NCBI RefSeq assembly: GCF_003020115.1
Contig: NZ_PYFX01000010.1
Span: 62,001-126,000, forward strand
Direction of reading: 5' to 3'
DNA: 64,000 bases
Source: Bradyrhizobium sp. MOS002
GTDB lineage: Bacteria > Pseudomonadota > Alphaproteobacteria > Rhizobiales > Xanthobacteraceae
The notes beneath the pieces are model-generated. The model saw only the letters and a list, made by a program, of their open reading frames with translations. It was not told where the DNA came from and did not search any database. Both the position numbers and the translations under genes were made by a program. Position 1 is the first letter of the stretch; the number at the start of each line of letters is the position of its first letter. Positions 17,825 to 26,398 of this stretch are shown piece by piece.

Positions 17825-18955
17825 ATGGTAGAGTCGCGTCGCGGGGCGTCTGCAAGGGCGCCCCGCACAAATTTTGAGTCTTCGTCGCATCGCATCATTC
17901 TCGGTGATTGCGTCGCCGAGATGTCGAAGCTTCAGGCTGGTTCGGTCGACCTGGTGTTCGCCGATCCACCCTACAATCTCCAGCTCAAGGGCGATCTCAA
18001 ACGCCCCGACGAATCCCATGTCGATGCGGTCGACGACGACTGGGACAAGTTCGATTCGTTCTCCGCCTATGACGATTTCACCCGCGCCTGGCTGCTCGCC
18101 GCTCGCCGCGCGATGAAACCGTCGGCGACGATCTGGGTGATCGGCTCCTATCACAACATTTTCCGCGTCGGCGCGATCATGCAGGACCTCGGCTTCTGGC
18201 TCCTGAACGACATCGTCTGGCGCAAGACGAATCCGATGCCGAATTTCCGCGGCCGCCGCTTCACCAACGCGCACGAAACCATGATCTGGGCCGCGCGCGA
18301 CGAGAAGGCCAAGGGCTACACATTCAACTACGAGGCGCTGAAGGCCGCCAACGAGGACGTGCAGGCACGGTCCGACTGGCTGATCCCGCTCTGCACCGGC
18401 GAGGAGCGCCTCAAGGGCGCCGACGGCAAGAAAGTGCACCCGACGCAGAAGCCGGAAGGCCTGCTCGCGCGCGTGTTGCTGTCGTCCTCCAAACCCGGCG
18501 ATCTCGTGATCGATCCCTTCAACGGCACCGGCACCACCGGCGCGGTCGCAAAGCGCCTCGGCCGCTCCTATATCGGCTTTGAGCGCGACAAGACCTATGC
18601 GAAAGCGGCACAAGCGCGCATCGCCGCGGTCGAGCCGCTGCCGGAGGCAAGCCTCGCCCCGTTCATGACGGCGCGTGAAGCGCCGCGGGTTGCGTTCTCG
18701 GAATTGATCGAGCGTGGCATGATCATGCCCGGCACCAAGCTGTTCGACGCCAAGAAGAAGCTCGGCGCGCTGGTCCGCGCCGACGGCGCCATCATGTTCG
18801 GCGACAAGGTCGGCTCCATCCACCGCATGGGCGCGGTGGCGCAAGGCGCGCAGGCCTGCAACGGATGGACCTTCTGGCACATCGAGACCAAGAAGGGTCT
18901 CAAGCTGATCGACGAGCTCCGCGCCGAGATCCGCGCCGGCATGGCGGCGGGGTAG
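17825..18955 (+). CDS. ccrM: Cell-cycle DNA adenine methyltransferase CcrM (GANTC)
   Basis: A 376-residue beta-class N6-adenine methyltransferase, which methylates GANTC after replication in alphaproteobacteria. The catalytic DPPYNLQL is near residue 47 and the SAM-binding DPFNGTGTTG near 233, in the beta-class order. The C-terminal part (about 285-370) is a RAMA-type DNA-binding domain (LIERGMIMPGTKLF, GSIHRMGAVAQG). The start ATG at 17825 directly follows a GAGTC site, and GANTC sites at 17806, 17820, 17831 and 17876 cluster around it, with a CtrA-like box upstream. This supports feedback control through methylation, known for ccrM in other genera and inferred here. Confidence 0.95.
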   Translation: MVESRRGASARAPRTNFESSSHRIILGDCVAEMSKLQAGSVDLVFADPPYNLQLKGDLKRPDESHVDAVDDDWDKFDSFSAYDDFTRAWLLAARRAMKPSATIWVIGSYHNIFRVGAIMQDLGFWLLNDIVWRKTNPMPNFRGRRFTNAHETMIWAARDEKAKGYTFNYEALKAANEDVQARSDWLIPLCTGEERLKGADGKKVHPTQKPEGLLARVLLSSSKPGDLVIDPFNGTGTTGAVAKRLGRSYIGFERDKTYAKAAQARIAAVEPLPEASLAPFMTAREAPRVAFSELIERGMIMPGTKLFDAKKKLGALVRADGAIMFGDKVGSIHRMGAVAQGAQACNGWTFWHIETKKGLKLIDELRAEIRAGMAAG

Positions 18956-18963
18956 TCTCCTTT

Positions 18964-19006
18964 CGTCATCCCGGAGCGCGCCTCCCGGCGCAGCCCCGGA
19001 ATGACG
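18964..19006. repeat. Short palindromic intergenic repeat (CGTCAT...ATGACG)
   Basis: Arms CGTCATCCCGGAGCGCG and CAGCCCCGGAATGACG form an imperfect hairpin just after the ccrM stop. It is of the same kind as the repeat at 36465-36557 and may serve as the ccrM terminator, though there is no T-run. Confidence 0.6.
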
Positions 19007-19075
19007 AGACTGGTTGAACACGGCGGCCGACGGGACTAGATTGAGCGCCTACGCCCCGTCTTGACCGGTCGAGCC

Positions 19076-19402
19076 ATGCGACGACAGTCCGAGACATTGC
19101 TGCTGGTGCCGCTGCTGCCGATCTTCCTGCTCGGCATGTTTCCGATGTTCCTGATTGCGCTGCTCGGATTTTTCGGCCTCGCCTTGTTCGGCGTGCTCGT
19201 GGTTTGCGTCGGGCTCGCCAGCAGCAACGAGGCCCATGACAGCTTCAATCACGACGTCATCGTTCACGGCTACGCGCGCGGATCGGAGCGAGCAGCGCGG
19301 GCCTCCGACATGCATATCGCTACCCGGCTCGGGCTGCGCCTGGAGGCCGTGGGCGCGTGCATGGTCATTACGGCGGCGATCGGCCTTTGTTACGCCGGCT
19401 GA
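19076..19402 (+). CDS. Small two- or three-helix membrane protein, unknown
   Basis: A 108-residue reading frame with a basic start (MRRQSETLLL), a continuous hydrophobic block at about residues 7-48 and a second one at about 88-107 (AVGACMVITAAIGLCYA), separated by a polar region containing SNEAHDSFNHDVIVHGYARG. The pattern fits a small inner-membrane protein. I do not recognise a family. An opposite-strand frame overlaps this region but is rich in Asp, Glu, Asn and Gln without structure, which favours this strand. Start choice and reality are moderate. Confidence 0.5.
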   Translation: MRRQSETLLLVPLLPIFLLGMFPMFLIALLGFFGLALFGVLVVCVGLASSNEAHDSFNHDVIVHGYARGSERAARASDMHIATRLGLRLEAVGACMVITAAIGLCYAG

Positions 19403-19529
19403 TCTGCGTGACGCGCAGATACCGCCCGGCAAACTCGCCGGTTGCCCTCCCCGACAAGGTTCAGGCAAGACAAGGCCGCTTGCGGACATGTTGCTGCCTC
19501 TCAGCCAACAAACACAGGGAAGATGACCG

Positions 19530-20216
19530 ATGCTCAAATTCTATTTCAACGGGTCGCCGAACCCGACCAAGGTCGCGCTATATCTCGAAGAGGCCGGCCT
19601 GCCCTTCGAGCCGGTCAAGATCGACACCCGCAAGGGCGAGCAGTTCACGCCGGACTATCTGAAGATCAATCCGAACGGCAAGGTGCCGGCGATCGACGAC
19701 AACGGCACGATCGTGTTCGATTCCAACGCAATCCTGCTCTATCTGGCCGAGAAAACCGGCAAATTCCTGCCCGCCGCCAATGTTCGCGGCGAGATGCTGT
19801 CATGGCTGATGTTCATCGCCACCGGCGTTGGGCCCTATTCAGGTCAGGCCGTGCACTTCAAGCATTTTGCGCCGAAAGACCAGAACCACGACTACGCGCA
19901 TAACCGCTACCAGTTCGAGACCGATCGTCACTACAAGATTCTCGACGGTCACCTCAAAGGCCGCAGCTACATGGTCGGCGACAGTTATTCGATCGTCGAC
20001 ATGGCGCTGTGGGGTTGGGCACGGATGGTGCCGTTCAAGCTCGGCGACGATGCCTTCGCGCGATACCCGAACGTGAAGCGGCTGGTGGACGAGGTCACGG
20101 CGCGGCCCGCGGCGGCGCGCGCGATCGCGCTGAAGGACAAGTTTACCTTCAAGGCGGAGATGGACGACGAGGCCCGCAGCAACATGTTCAAGCACATGAC
20201 GACGAAAGTGGCCTGA
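19530..20216 (+). CDS. Glutathione S-transferase
   Basis: A 228-residue soluble GST. The N-terminal thioredoxin-like part has LKFYFNGSPNPTKVALYLEE and the glutathione-contact loop NGKVPAIDDNG followed by DSNAILLYLAEKTG, and the helical C-terminal part has GDSYSIVDMALWGWARM. The catalytic residue position is a Ser/Asn region (NGSPNPTK), as in the YfcG-like and nu-type classes. Such enzymes detoxify electrophiles or reduce disulfides; the substrate is unknown. A strong hairpin terminator follows at 20238. Confidence 0.9.
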   Translation: MLKFYFNGSPNPTKVALYLEEAGLPFEPVKIDTRKGEQFTPDYLKINPNGKVPAIDDNGTIVFDSNAILLYLAEKTGKFLPAANVRGEMLSWLMFIATGVGPYSGQAVHFKHFAPKDQNHDYAHNRYQFETDRHYKILDGHLKGRSYMVGDSYSIVDMALWGWARMVPFKLGDDAFARYPNVKRLVDEVTARPAAARAIALKDKFTFKAEMDDEARSNMFKHMTTKVA

Positions 20217-20237
20217 TAGCGGCACGTCGCAATGCGA

Positions 20238-20263
20238 GGCCACGCGCATGCGCGTGGCCTTTT
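20238..20263. terminator. Terminator hairpin between GST and chemoreceptor genes
   Basis: A perfect 22-base palindrome at 20238-20259 has arms GGCCACGCGCA and TGCGCGTGGCC, and TTTTG follows at once on the plus strand. The two flanking genes converge on it, so it can end the GST transcript and perhaps also the chemoreceptor transcript. Confidence 0.85.
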
Positions 20264-20273
20264 GCTTTGAGGC

Positions 20274-22283
20274 TCAGGCGGCGTGGACCGAGTTCAGGAA
20301 GTTGGCGACTTCCTGCTTCAAGCGGTTGCTGTCGGCCGACAGCGAGCGGGCCGCCGAGAGCACCTGCGAAGAGGCCGAGCCGGTCTCGGAAGCGCCGCGT
20401 TGCACGTCACCGATGTTGGACGACACGAGCTGCGTGCCATGGGCGGCCTGCTGCACGTTGCGGGAGATCTCCTGCGTCGCCGCACCCTGCTCCTCCACGG
20501 CGGCGGCGACCGTCGACGAGATCTCCGACAGCCGCTCGATGGTGCCGCTGATCTCCCTGATCGAGCCGACCGACTCCTCCGTCGCGGCCTGGATGCCCGA
20601 GACCTGCTGGGCGATCTCACCGGTGGCCCTCGCGGTCTGCTCGGCGAGCGCCTTGACCTCCGAGGCGACCACGGCAAAGCCGCGGCCGGCTTCTCCCGCG
20701 CGCGCCGCCTCGATGGTAGCGTTCAGCGCCAGCAGGTTGGTCTGGCCGGCGATGGTGCTGATCAGTTCGACCACGTCGCCGATGCGGGCCGCAGCCTTGG
20801 AGAGTTCGCTGACGCGCGCGTTGGTCTTGCTCACCTGACCGACGGCTTCGCCCGCGATGCGCGCTGATTCCTGCACCTGGCGCGCGATCTCCGTCACCGA
20901 GGAGGACAACTCCTCGGTCGCGGAGGCGACCGCCTGCACATTGGCCGAGGCTTCCTGGGAGGCGGATTGCACTTCGGTGGAGAGATCCTGGGCGCGCCTC
21001 GCGGTCGCGGTCAGGGTGCCGGCCGAGCCCTCGAGCTCGTGCGATGCCGAGGATACGGTATCGACGATCTCGCCCACCGCCTGCTCGAACTGGCTGGCGA
21101 GCCGGGCCATGTCGGCCTTGCGGCTCTCGGCCTGCCGGGCTTCGGTTGCGGTCTGCTCATGGCGCAGCTTTTCGGTCTCGATCATGTTGGTCTTGAAGAC
21201 GTCGATCGCCTTGGCCATGTCGCCGATCTCGTCGGCCTTGCCGCGCGAGGGGATCTCCACGGCGAGATTACCCCCGGCAAGCAGCCCCATTGCCCGCGTC
21301 ATCGAGGTCAGCGGCCCCACGATGCTGCGGGCGGTCAGGAAAGCGACGATCAGTCCGAACAGGACGGCGAGGCCGCCCGCGATCCCCTGCAGCGAGGTCG
21401 TGCCGTCGATCACAGCATCGGCCGCGGTGCGCGAATCCTTGTAATCCGTCTTCAAGGCGGTTTCCGTGACCTTGAGCTTGGCGATGCTAGCGGAGATGAG
21501 CGGTGCGAGATCCTTGTGGTAGATCTCGTCGGACCGCAGCATCGCGGCAGAGGTCGTTTCGAACGCGGATTTGTAGATACCGAGGGCGGTCTTCACAGGC
21601 GTCAGAGACGAGCGAAGGTCCGCCGCCTGCGGGCTCCTTTCGACGGCTGCCAGCCGCTGCACCGCTCTGTCGACATTGGTTCTGAAGGCGGTGGGGCCGT
21701 TGGTGTCGCGCAGAGCGAGGAAGCGCCAGTTCGCGATTCGAACCAGCAGGACCCGGGACTCGAGGTCCGCGACGAGCGACACTGTGTCGTCGTCCGCGGC
21801 GGCGCGGGCCACATCGACCAGCTTGGCCATCTTGACGGTCAGCTCTTCGCCGCTCGGCAACAGCGTCGCCTTGCCGGTCCGCGCCTCGTTGACGGCGTCG
21901 CCGAGACTGTCGCGCAGGCTTTTCATTTTGGCGATGTCGGCGATCAGATCGTTGTAGAGCTTCCGCCGCTCCTCCGAGAGGGTGCCTTTTGCTCCGAGCT
22001 GCAACAGCCCGGTCGCCGCGGTCTCTCGCTCGGCGGCCTCCCGCATCGCAGGCTCGTTGGCGTCGTAAATGTAGCGCAGATTGGCCCGCTGGATGGCGTG
22101 AAGATGGGTTGATATCTCCAGAACGCGCGCCGTGCTGTCCGACAACGTGGAGAGTTTTGCGACCTGATCCTGGACGGACCGCAAATTCCAGATGGCAACC
22201 ACCGCCATCACAAGACCAACCGCCACCAAGGCCATGAAGCCTGCGTACAGGCGCCCCCTGATCCGCAAACGAAAACTCGGCAT
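20274..22283 (-). CDS. Methyl-accepting chemotaxis protein
   Basis: A 669-residue chemoreceptor. An N-terminal membrane helix (about residues 13-31, LYAGFMALVAVGLVMAVVAI) leads to a helical periplasmic sensor of about 260 residues, then a second membrane helix near 300-320 (GIAGGLAVLFGLIVAFL), a HAMP domain (ARSIVGPLTSMTRAMGLLAG) and a cytoplasmic signalling hairpin whose tip contains ISTIAGQTNLLALNATIEAA and AGEAGRGFAVVASEVKAL. No C-terminal NWETF-type tether was seen. The ATG at 22283 is chosen over a GTG two codons earlier. It lies downstream of the bacteriophytochrome on the same strand, 274 bases away, and a small inverted repeat sits at 22462-22481. Confidence 0.92.
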   Translation of the reverse strand: MPSFRLRIRGRLYAGFMALVAVGLVMAVVAIWNLRSVQDQVAKLSTLSDSTARVLEISTHLHAIQRANLRYIYDANEPAMREAAERETAATGLLQLGAKGTLSEERRKLYNDLIADIAKMKSLRDSLGDAVNEARTGKATLLPSGEELTVKMAKLVDVARAAADDDTVSLVADLESRVLLVRIANWRFLALRDTNGPTAFRTNVDRAVQRLAAVERSPQAADLRSSLTPVKTALGIYKSAFETTSAAMLRSDEIYHKDLAPLISASIAKLKVTETALKTDYKDSRTAADAVIDGTTSLQGIAGGLAVLFGLIVAFLTARSIVGPLTSMTRAMGLLAGGNLAVEIPSRGKADEIGDMAKAIDVFKTNMIETEKLRHEQTATEARQAESRKADMARLASQFEQAVGEIVDTVSSASHELEGSAGTLTATARRAQDLSTEVQSASQEASANVQAVASATEELSSSVTEIARQVQESARIAGEAVGQVSKTNARVSELSKAAARIGDVVELISTIAGQTNLLALNATIEAARAGEAGRGFAVVASEVKALAEQTARATGEIAQQVSGIQAATEESVGSIREISGTIERLSEISSTVAAAVEEQGAATQEISRNVQQAAHGTQLVSSNIGDVQRGASETGSASSQVLSAARSLSADSNRLKQEVANFLNSVHAA

Positions 22284-22461
22284 TCCCACTGTCCACCCAG
22301 ATGCATGTCAATTCGAGCGGCCGGCCTAATCCGGCGATCGTCACCGGCCACCCTGGCAGCCGCGCGTCGCGTCATTCGCGACCCACGCTGCACCGCGACA
22401 CAATGGGGGACACTCGTTAATTGAACCTTCAAATTTTTCGCGCATGTCTGCGCAGGCCCGC

Positions 22462-22481
22462 ACAAAATCTGCTGATTTTGT
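22462..22481. promoter_or_regulatory. Inverted repeat in the chemoreceptor upstream region
   Basis: ACAAAATC (22462-22469) and GATTTTGT (22474-22481) form a perfect 8-base inverted repeat with a 4-base spacer, about 180 bases ahead of the chemoreceptor start. A third GATTTTG half-site lies at 22496-22502. It has no T-run, so a protein-binding site is as likely as a terminator for the bacteriophytochrome transcript. Confidence 0.45.
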
Positions 22482-22557
22482 CGGCAGGTGAGCAAGATTT
22501 TGGCGCGAAGCCCGCAGCGCCGTGCAGGCCCCTGCAGCTTATCCGGAAGACGATCTA

Positions 22558-25101
22558 TCAGCTGTCGGCTTGCGGTAATTTGCCGAGCGCGTTCTCGACA
22601 ACTTCCAGCGTATAGGGCTTCTGGATCACCGGCGCGGCGGCCAGCTCCGCCGGAATCGGCGCCCGCTCGCCATAGCCGGTCGCGAACATGAAGGGCACGC
22701 CGATCTCCTTCAGCTTCTGCGCCACCCTGATGCTGCTCTCGTTGCCGAGGTTGAGATCGAGCAAGGCGAAGCCCGGGCGGGTGCGCTCGATCGCCCGCAG
22801 CGCCTGCTCGACGCTTGCGGCGGTATCGACATGGCGGGCCCCGAGATCAAGCAGGATGACCTCGGCGGCCATGGCGATGATCAAATTGTCCTCCACGATC
22901 AGCGCCGTGTCGGAAATCCTGGGACGAGTGGATTGCTGTTCTTCTGTTCGCATGGCGGCTCCCGCGATGGATGGGACGAGTTCGACGAAATTGGGGGGAA
23001 TGATGAACGTCGCTTGCACCCCCAGCAGGTCGAAGCGGATTTCGGCTTCGCCCTTGAGGTCGAACGGCACGGAGCGCTCGATGATGGTGGTCCCGAAGCC
23101 GCGCCGCGACGGCGGCTGCACCGGCGGACCGCCGGTCTCCTTCCAGTCGATCACGAGGCTCGACGAAGGATCGAGCCGCCACGCCACCTCGACGCTGCCG
23201 GTGGAATCGGCCAGCGCGCCGTATTTGGCGGAATTGGTCATCATCTCGTGCACGACGAGGGCCAGCGTGGCGAACGCCTTGGGATCGAGCGCCACATCAG
23301 GGCCGCCCATCTTGACCCGGTCTGCGCGCGCGCCGAGATAGGCGCCTGCCTCGGATTCGAGAAGCGAGCGCAATGCGACCGGCGCCCAGTTCAGGTTGGT
23401 GATCTGGTCATGGGCGCGCGCCAGGGCCTGGATGCGGCCACCGAGCACGCCGGCGAATTCCTCGACGGTGGTCGCGGTATCCTTGCTCTGCGCCACCAGC
23501 GCCCGGACGAGGCTCAGGATGTTGCGGACGCGGTGATTGAGCTCGGCGATCATCAGCTCCTGCCGCTCCTGCGCGCCGCGCCGCTCGCGCGCGGCAAGAT
23601 CGGACAGTTGCAGGATCACCTCGAGCAGGGTCACCCGCAGGCTCTCGGCGATACGGATGTCGGCCGCCGACCACGGCTTCGACTGGCCCGCCACCGTCTC
23701 CTGCCAAAGCTCGAAACTCCTGCGTGGCGTGAGGCGCGGCCCGTTCGGACCCTCGTCGTAGACCTTGTTGGGATCGCCGGCCCAATTGACCGAGCGCGTG
23801 ACCTCTCGCCGGAAGAAGATCAGGCAATCGCGCGGGGCGCGCGAGATCGGGATGGCGAGAAAGCCCGCCGCGCGGTCGCGGAAGGACTGGCCCGCGGCAT
23901 AGACCTTGGCGATCTCGGCGCTGGCGAAAATCCGTCCCGGCGACGTCCGGTTGATGAAGCCGACGAGCTCCTTCACCTCGTCCTCGGTCGGCGTCTCGCC
24001 CTGGAGCACGATCCTGTTGTCGGACCACACCGCCACGCCGTCGCAATCGATCATGTTGCGGTAGTCGCCGAGGTAATCGACGATCGCGCGCCGGCTGTGC
24101 TCGTGGGAGGCCGCGGTCTCGATCAGCCGCTCCTGCACCTGGTGGGCGCGCGCCTCGTAGGCGACGTCGCCCTCGCGCTCGCGTCCCTCCACGATCCAGG
24201 AGAACATCTGCCCGAACAACTCGGATGCCGTGCGCTTCTCGAACGAGATGTAGCGCGGCGAATAATGATGGCAGGCGAACAGGCCCCACAGCTTGCCGTC
24301 GCGCAGGATCGACACCGACATCGAGGCGCCGACGCCCATGTTGCGCAAGTACTCGATGTGGATCGGCGACACCGAGCGCAGCACGCTCATCGACAGGTCG
24401 AGCAGCCCCGCATTGTGCGTGGCCGTCGATACCAGCGCGGCGGGCTGCGCATCGATGTCCGCAATGATGCGCAGCCAGTTGCGCTGATAGAGAATGCGGG
24501 CCTGCCTCGGGATGTCCGACGCCGGATAGTGCAGGCCGAGAAACCGTTCGAGTCCCGCTTCCGCGGCCTCCGCGATCACCTCGCCCGATCCGTCCGGGTG
24601 AAACTGGTAGACCATGACGCGGTCGAAGCCGGTCAGCACCTTGAGCTGCCGCGCGGCCTCGCGAGCGAGCTCGGTCATGCCGCGCGTCTTGCGGATACGC
24701 TCCAGCATCAGACGGACGAGCTCGCCGGAATTGACGCCTGGCTCGTTGACGCTGGGCTCCGCCTCGAGGACGAGATAGGCGCCGGAGAAGTGGATCGAGA
24801 GATCGTAAGACGGCTTGCCGGCCTGAAGCTCGACACCGAACAGGCGCTCGGTCGCGTCCGGCCCGCTGAGATGATCGACGCGGCTGCGAATGGCCTCGAC
24901 GGCGGCTTCCGAGATGACGCGCGACAGCGGCTGCTGGAGCAGGTCGGAGACGTCAGCCCCGAGAAAGCTCCCGACATTGTCCGAGGCCATGCAGATCGTG
25001 AAATCCGACAACAGCGTGAGCAGGAAGCCGAACGGTTGCACGCTGCCGGGAATGTGGATCGGCTCGCGATCGCAATTGGTGAGATTGACGGCCTCGTTCA
25101 T
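22558..25101 (-). CDS. bphP: Bacteriophytochrome HWE histidine kinase with fused receiver
   Basis: An 847-residue red/far-red photoreceptor kinase. Cys10 (NLTNCDREP) is the biliverdin-attachment residue, and a PAS-GAF-PHY module spans about 10-500, with the GAF motif DIP at 196-198, HYS after CH at about 278-281, and the PHY tongue motif PRRSFELW at 459-466. The kinase is of the HWE family: phospho-acceptor His523 (LNHRVRN), N-box Asn623 (HEMMTNSAKYG) and W653-x-E655. A receiver domain (about 732-845, phospho-acceptor Asp782) is fused at the end, making a hybrid kinase. Start ATG at 25101 overlaps the stop of the heme oxygenase gene by 4 bases, so chromophore and apoprotein are made together. 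Confidence 0.95.
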   Translation of the reverse strand: MNEAVNLTNCDREPIHIPGSVQPFGFLLTLLSDFTICMASDNVGSFLGADVSDLLQQPLSRVISEAAVEAIRSRVDHLSGPDATERLFGVELQAGKPSYDLSIHFSGAYLVLEAEPSVNEPGVNSGELVRLMLERIRKTRGMTELAREAARQLKVLTGFDRVMVYQFHPDGSGEVIAEAAEAGLERFLGLHYPASDIPRQARILYQRNWLRIIADIDAQPAALVSTATHNAGLLDLSMSVLRSVSPIHIEYLRNMGVGASMSVSILRDGKLWGLFACHHYSPRYISFEKRTASELFGQMFSWIVEGREREGDVAYEARAHQVQERLIETAASHEHSRRAIVDYLGDYRNMIDCDGVAVWSDNRIVLQGETPTEDEVKELVGFINRTSPGRIFASAEIAKVYAAGQSFRDRAAGFLAIPISRAPRDCLIFFRREVTRSVNWAGDPNKVYDEGPNGPRLTPRRSFELWQETVAGQSKPWSAADIRIAESLRVTLLEVILQLSDLAARERRGAQERQELMIAELNHRVRNILSLVRALVAQSKDTATTVEEFAGVLGGRIQALARAHDQITNLNWAPVALRSLLESEAGAYLGARADRVKMGGPDVALDPKAFATLALVVHEMMTNSAKYGALADSTGSVEVAWRLDPSSSLVIDWKETGGPPVQPPSRRGFGTTIIERSVPFDLKGEAEIRFDLLGVQATFIIPPNFVELVPSIAGAAMRTEEQQSTRPRISDTALIVEDNLIIAMAAEVILLDLGARHVDTAASVEQALRAIERTRPGFALLDLNLGNESSIRVAQKLKEIGVPFMFATGYGERAPIPAELAAAPVIQKPYTLEVVENALGKLPQADS

Positions 25102-25685
25102 GCCCGGTCCGCCGCCTGCTCGAACGCGGCGAACCCGATGCGCGCCGCATCGATCACCTCGTCCTCGTTGCAGGTCTCTTCGCTTGCGAGCTTCGCCAGA
25201 AAACTCTGCCAGAGCCGCTTCCCTGCGCCATGATTGAGATAGGCGGTGGCTCCGCTGATGCGCGAATCGCCTGCGTCCGCGACCGTCTTCAACAGAAACT
25301 TCGCACCGAGCCGGGAGCCCTCCAGCACGTACATCGTGCCCAGCACGCGGCTGCGCGTCAGCGGCGGCGGCACGGTCACTGTGGACTGCGCGGCACCGCC
25401 GAGCCGGCCGAGATCGTCCGCGATCGCAGAGCTGCGCGCCCGCTCCGGCCAGTCCGGAAACATTTCGGCGACACCCGCGTCTATCAGCGCGGCTTCGAGC
25501 GGCAGCAGCGCGCCGGCGCTGGCTTGCAGGAAACGGCGGTAGCCGGAAAAGTCGCTGAGATCGAACGACGAAAGCTGCGCATCGAGCTCCCGGTGCGCAG
25601 CCGCCGTCGCATCTCTCAGTCGTTCGCGGAGTCCGGGAAAACTGCGGCCAACCGGTGTCGAAACGTCCAAAACCCCAGCCAGCAT
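25098..25685 (-). CDS. Biliverdin-producing heme oxygenase
   Basis: A 195-residue heme oxygenase, which opens heme to biliverdin IXalpha (or another isomer), iron and CO. The proximal His lies in ATAAAHRELDAQLS near residue 29, and the distal helix region is VLGTMYVLEGSRLGAKFLL near 115. The ATG at 25685 (MLAGVLDVST) was chosen over an earlier in-frame start. Its stop overlaps the bacteriophytochrome start (ATGA at 25098-25101), which is the standard pairing of chromophore maker and photoreceptor. Confidence 0.92.
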   Translation of the reverse strand: MLAGVLDVSTPVGRSFPGLRERLRDATAAAHRELDAQLSSFDLSDFSGYRRFLQASAGALLPLEAALIDAGVAEMFPDWPERARSSAIADDLGRLGGAAQSTVTVPPPLTRSRVLGTMYVLEGSRLGAKFLLKTVADAGDSRISGATAYLNHGAGKRLWQSFLAKLASEETCNEDEVIDAARIGFAAFEQAADRA

Positions 25686-25879
25686 GCAATTCCCAAACGC
25701 GCGCAATGCCTGGGCGCGATTGCCCCGGCACCGAAGGAACGCAGGGGGATTCCAAAGGTTCCGCCGTTCCGGAGAAACCGGGTACGAGCGGCGGCGCGCT
25801 CCCGCTCGTCCACTATGTCTCCAGTAGGGGCTTTCGCAGCTCGTACCCCGATCTCCGACCCGCGCTCAGCTCGCGGCCT

Positions 25880-26308
25880 TCACGCCGCTTGCGGAAACGG
25901 ACCGAGGGCCTTCTCGGTCAGCACCGAGTCGCAATATTCCCGGATCTCCTTGATCTTGCCCTCCTCGAGGCGAAACACGAGACAATAGTCGTTGTCGTAG
26001 CGCACGCCTTCTGGCGTGACGTTGTCGCCCTTCGCTTCGACGACGACGAGATCGCCGTCGGCAATGAAGCGGTGGGCGACGGTCCGCATCCGATCGACAA
26101 GGCGGGTCCGCACATAGGCGTGCAGGTCGTTGAGGATCGCCTGTTTGCCCGAAAAGGTGCGCGACCAGGAGTACTGGCCGGTCACGATCCATTTGGCGTC
26201 GTCGGCAAGACTTTCGGTGAACAAGGCGCGGTCGCGCGCAGCCGGATCGGGGCTGGCGGCGGCTGCAAAGATATCCTGCATCAGTTTCTTGTTGGCGCTC
26301 GCGCTCAT
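25880..26308 (-). CDS. NTF2/SnoaL-like protein
   Basis: A 142-residue protein with the NTF2-like cone fold: an N-terminal helix pair (ANKKLMQDIFAAAASPDP), LADDAKWIVTGQYSWSRTF, FIADGDLVVVEAKGDNV and the closing strand YCLVFRLEEGKIKEIREYCD are typical. Members are small enzymes (isomerases, dehydratases) or ligand binders. No catalytic residues can be assigned with confidence. It is divergent from a LysR regulator with 90 bases between start codons, which makes it the probable target of that regulator. AGGGAGATG lies before the ATG at 26306-26308. Confidence 0.88.
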   Translation of the reverse strand: MSASANKKLMQDIFAAAASPDPAARDRALFTESLADDAKWIVTGQYSWSRTFSGKQAILNDLHAYVRTRLVDRMRTVAHRFIADGDLVVVEAKGDNVTPEGVRYDNDYCLVFRLEEGKIKEIREYCDSVLTEKALGPFPQAA

Positions 26309-26371
26309 GGCGACATCTCCCTTGGTGAGAACACGGAAATGATCACCGCCGGTGCTAAATTCTTCAAATCG

Positions 26372-26391
26372 ATAGTGTATATGATATCTAT
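26372..26391. promoter_or_regulatory. LysR-type operator candidate in divergent promoter
   Basis: ATAG at 26372-26375 is answered by CTAT at 26388-26391 with 12 bases between, within an AT-rich 40-base stretch between the divergent NTF2-like and LysR genes. This is the ATA-N-TAT layout common for LysR-family sites, next to the regulator start at 26399. Confidence 0.5.
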
Positions 26392-26398
26392 TCGCTCC

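Noticed and set aside
22831..25233. An 800-codon plus-strand frame opposite the bacteriophytochrome gene
   Set aside because: The minus frame has the chromophore Cys, PAS-GAF-PHY, HWE kinase and receiver features. The plus frame has none.
25655..26398. N-terminal extension of the LysR frame
   Set aside because: The frame is open for 248 codons before the HTH, but this part overlaps the divergent NTF2-like gene and has no LysR similarity. The ATG at 26399 fits the family start.
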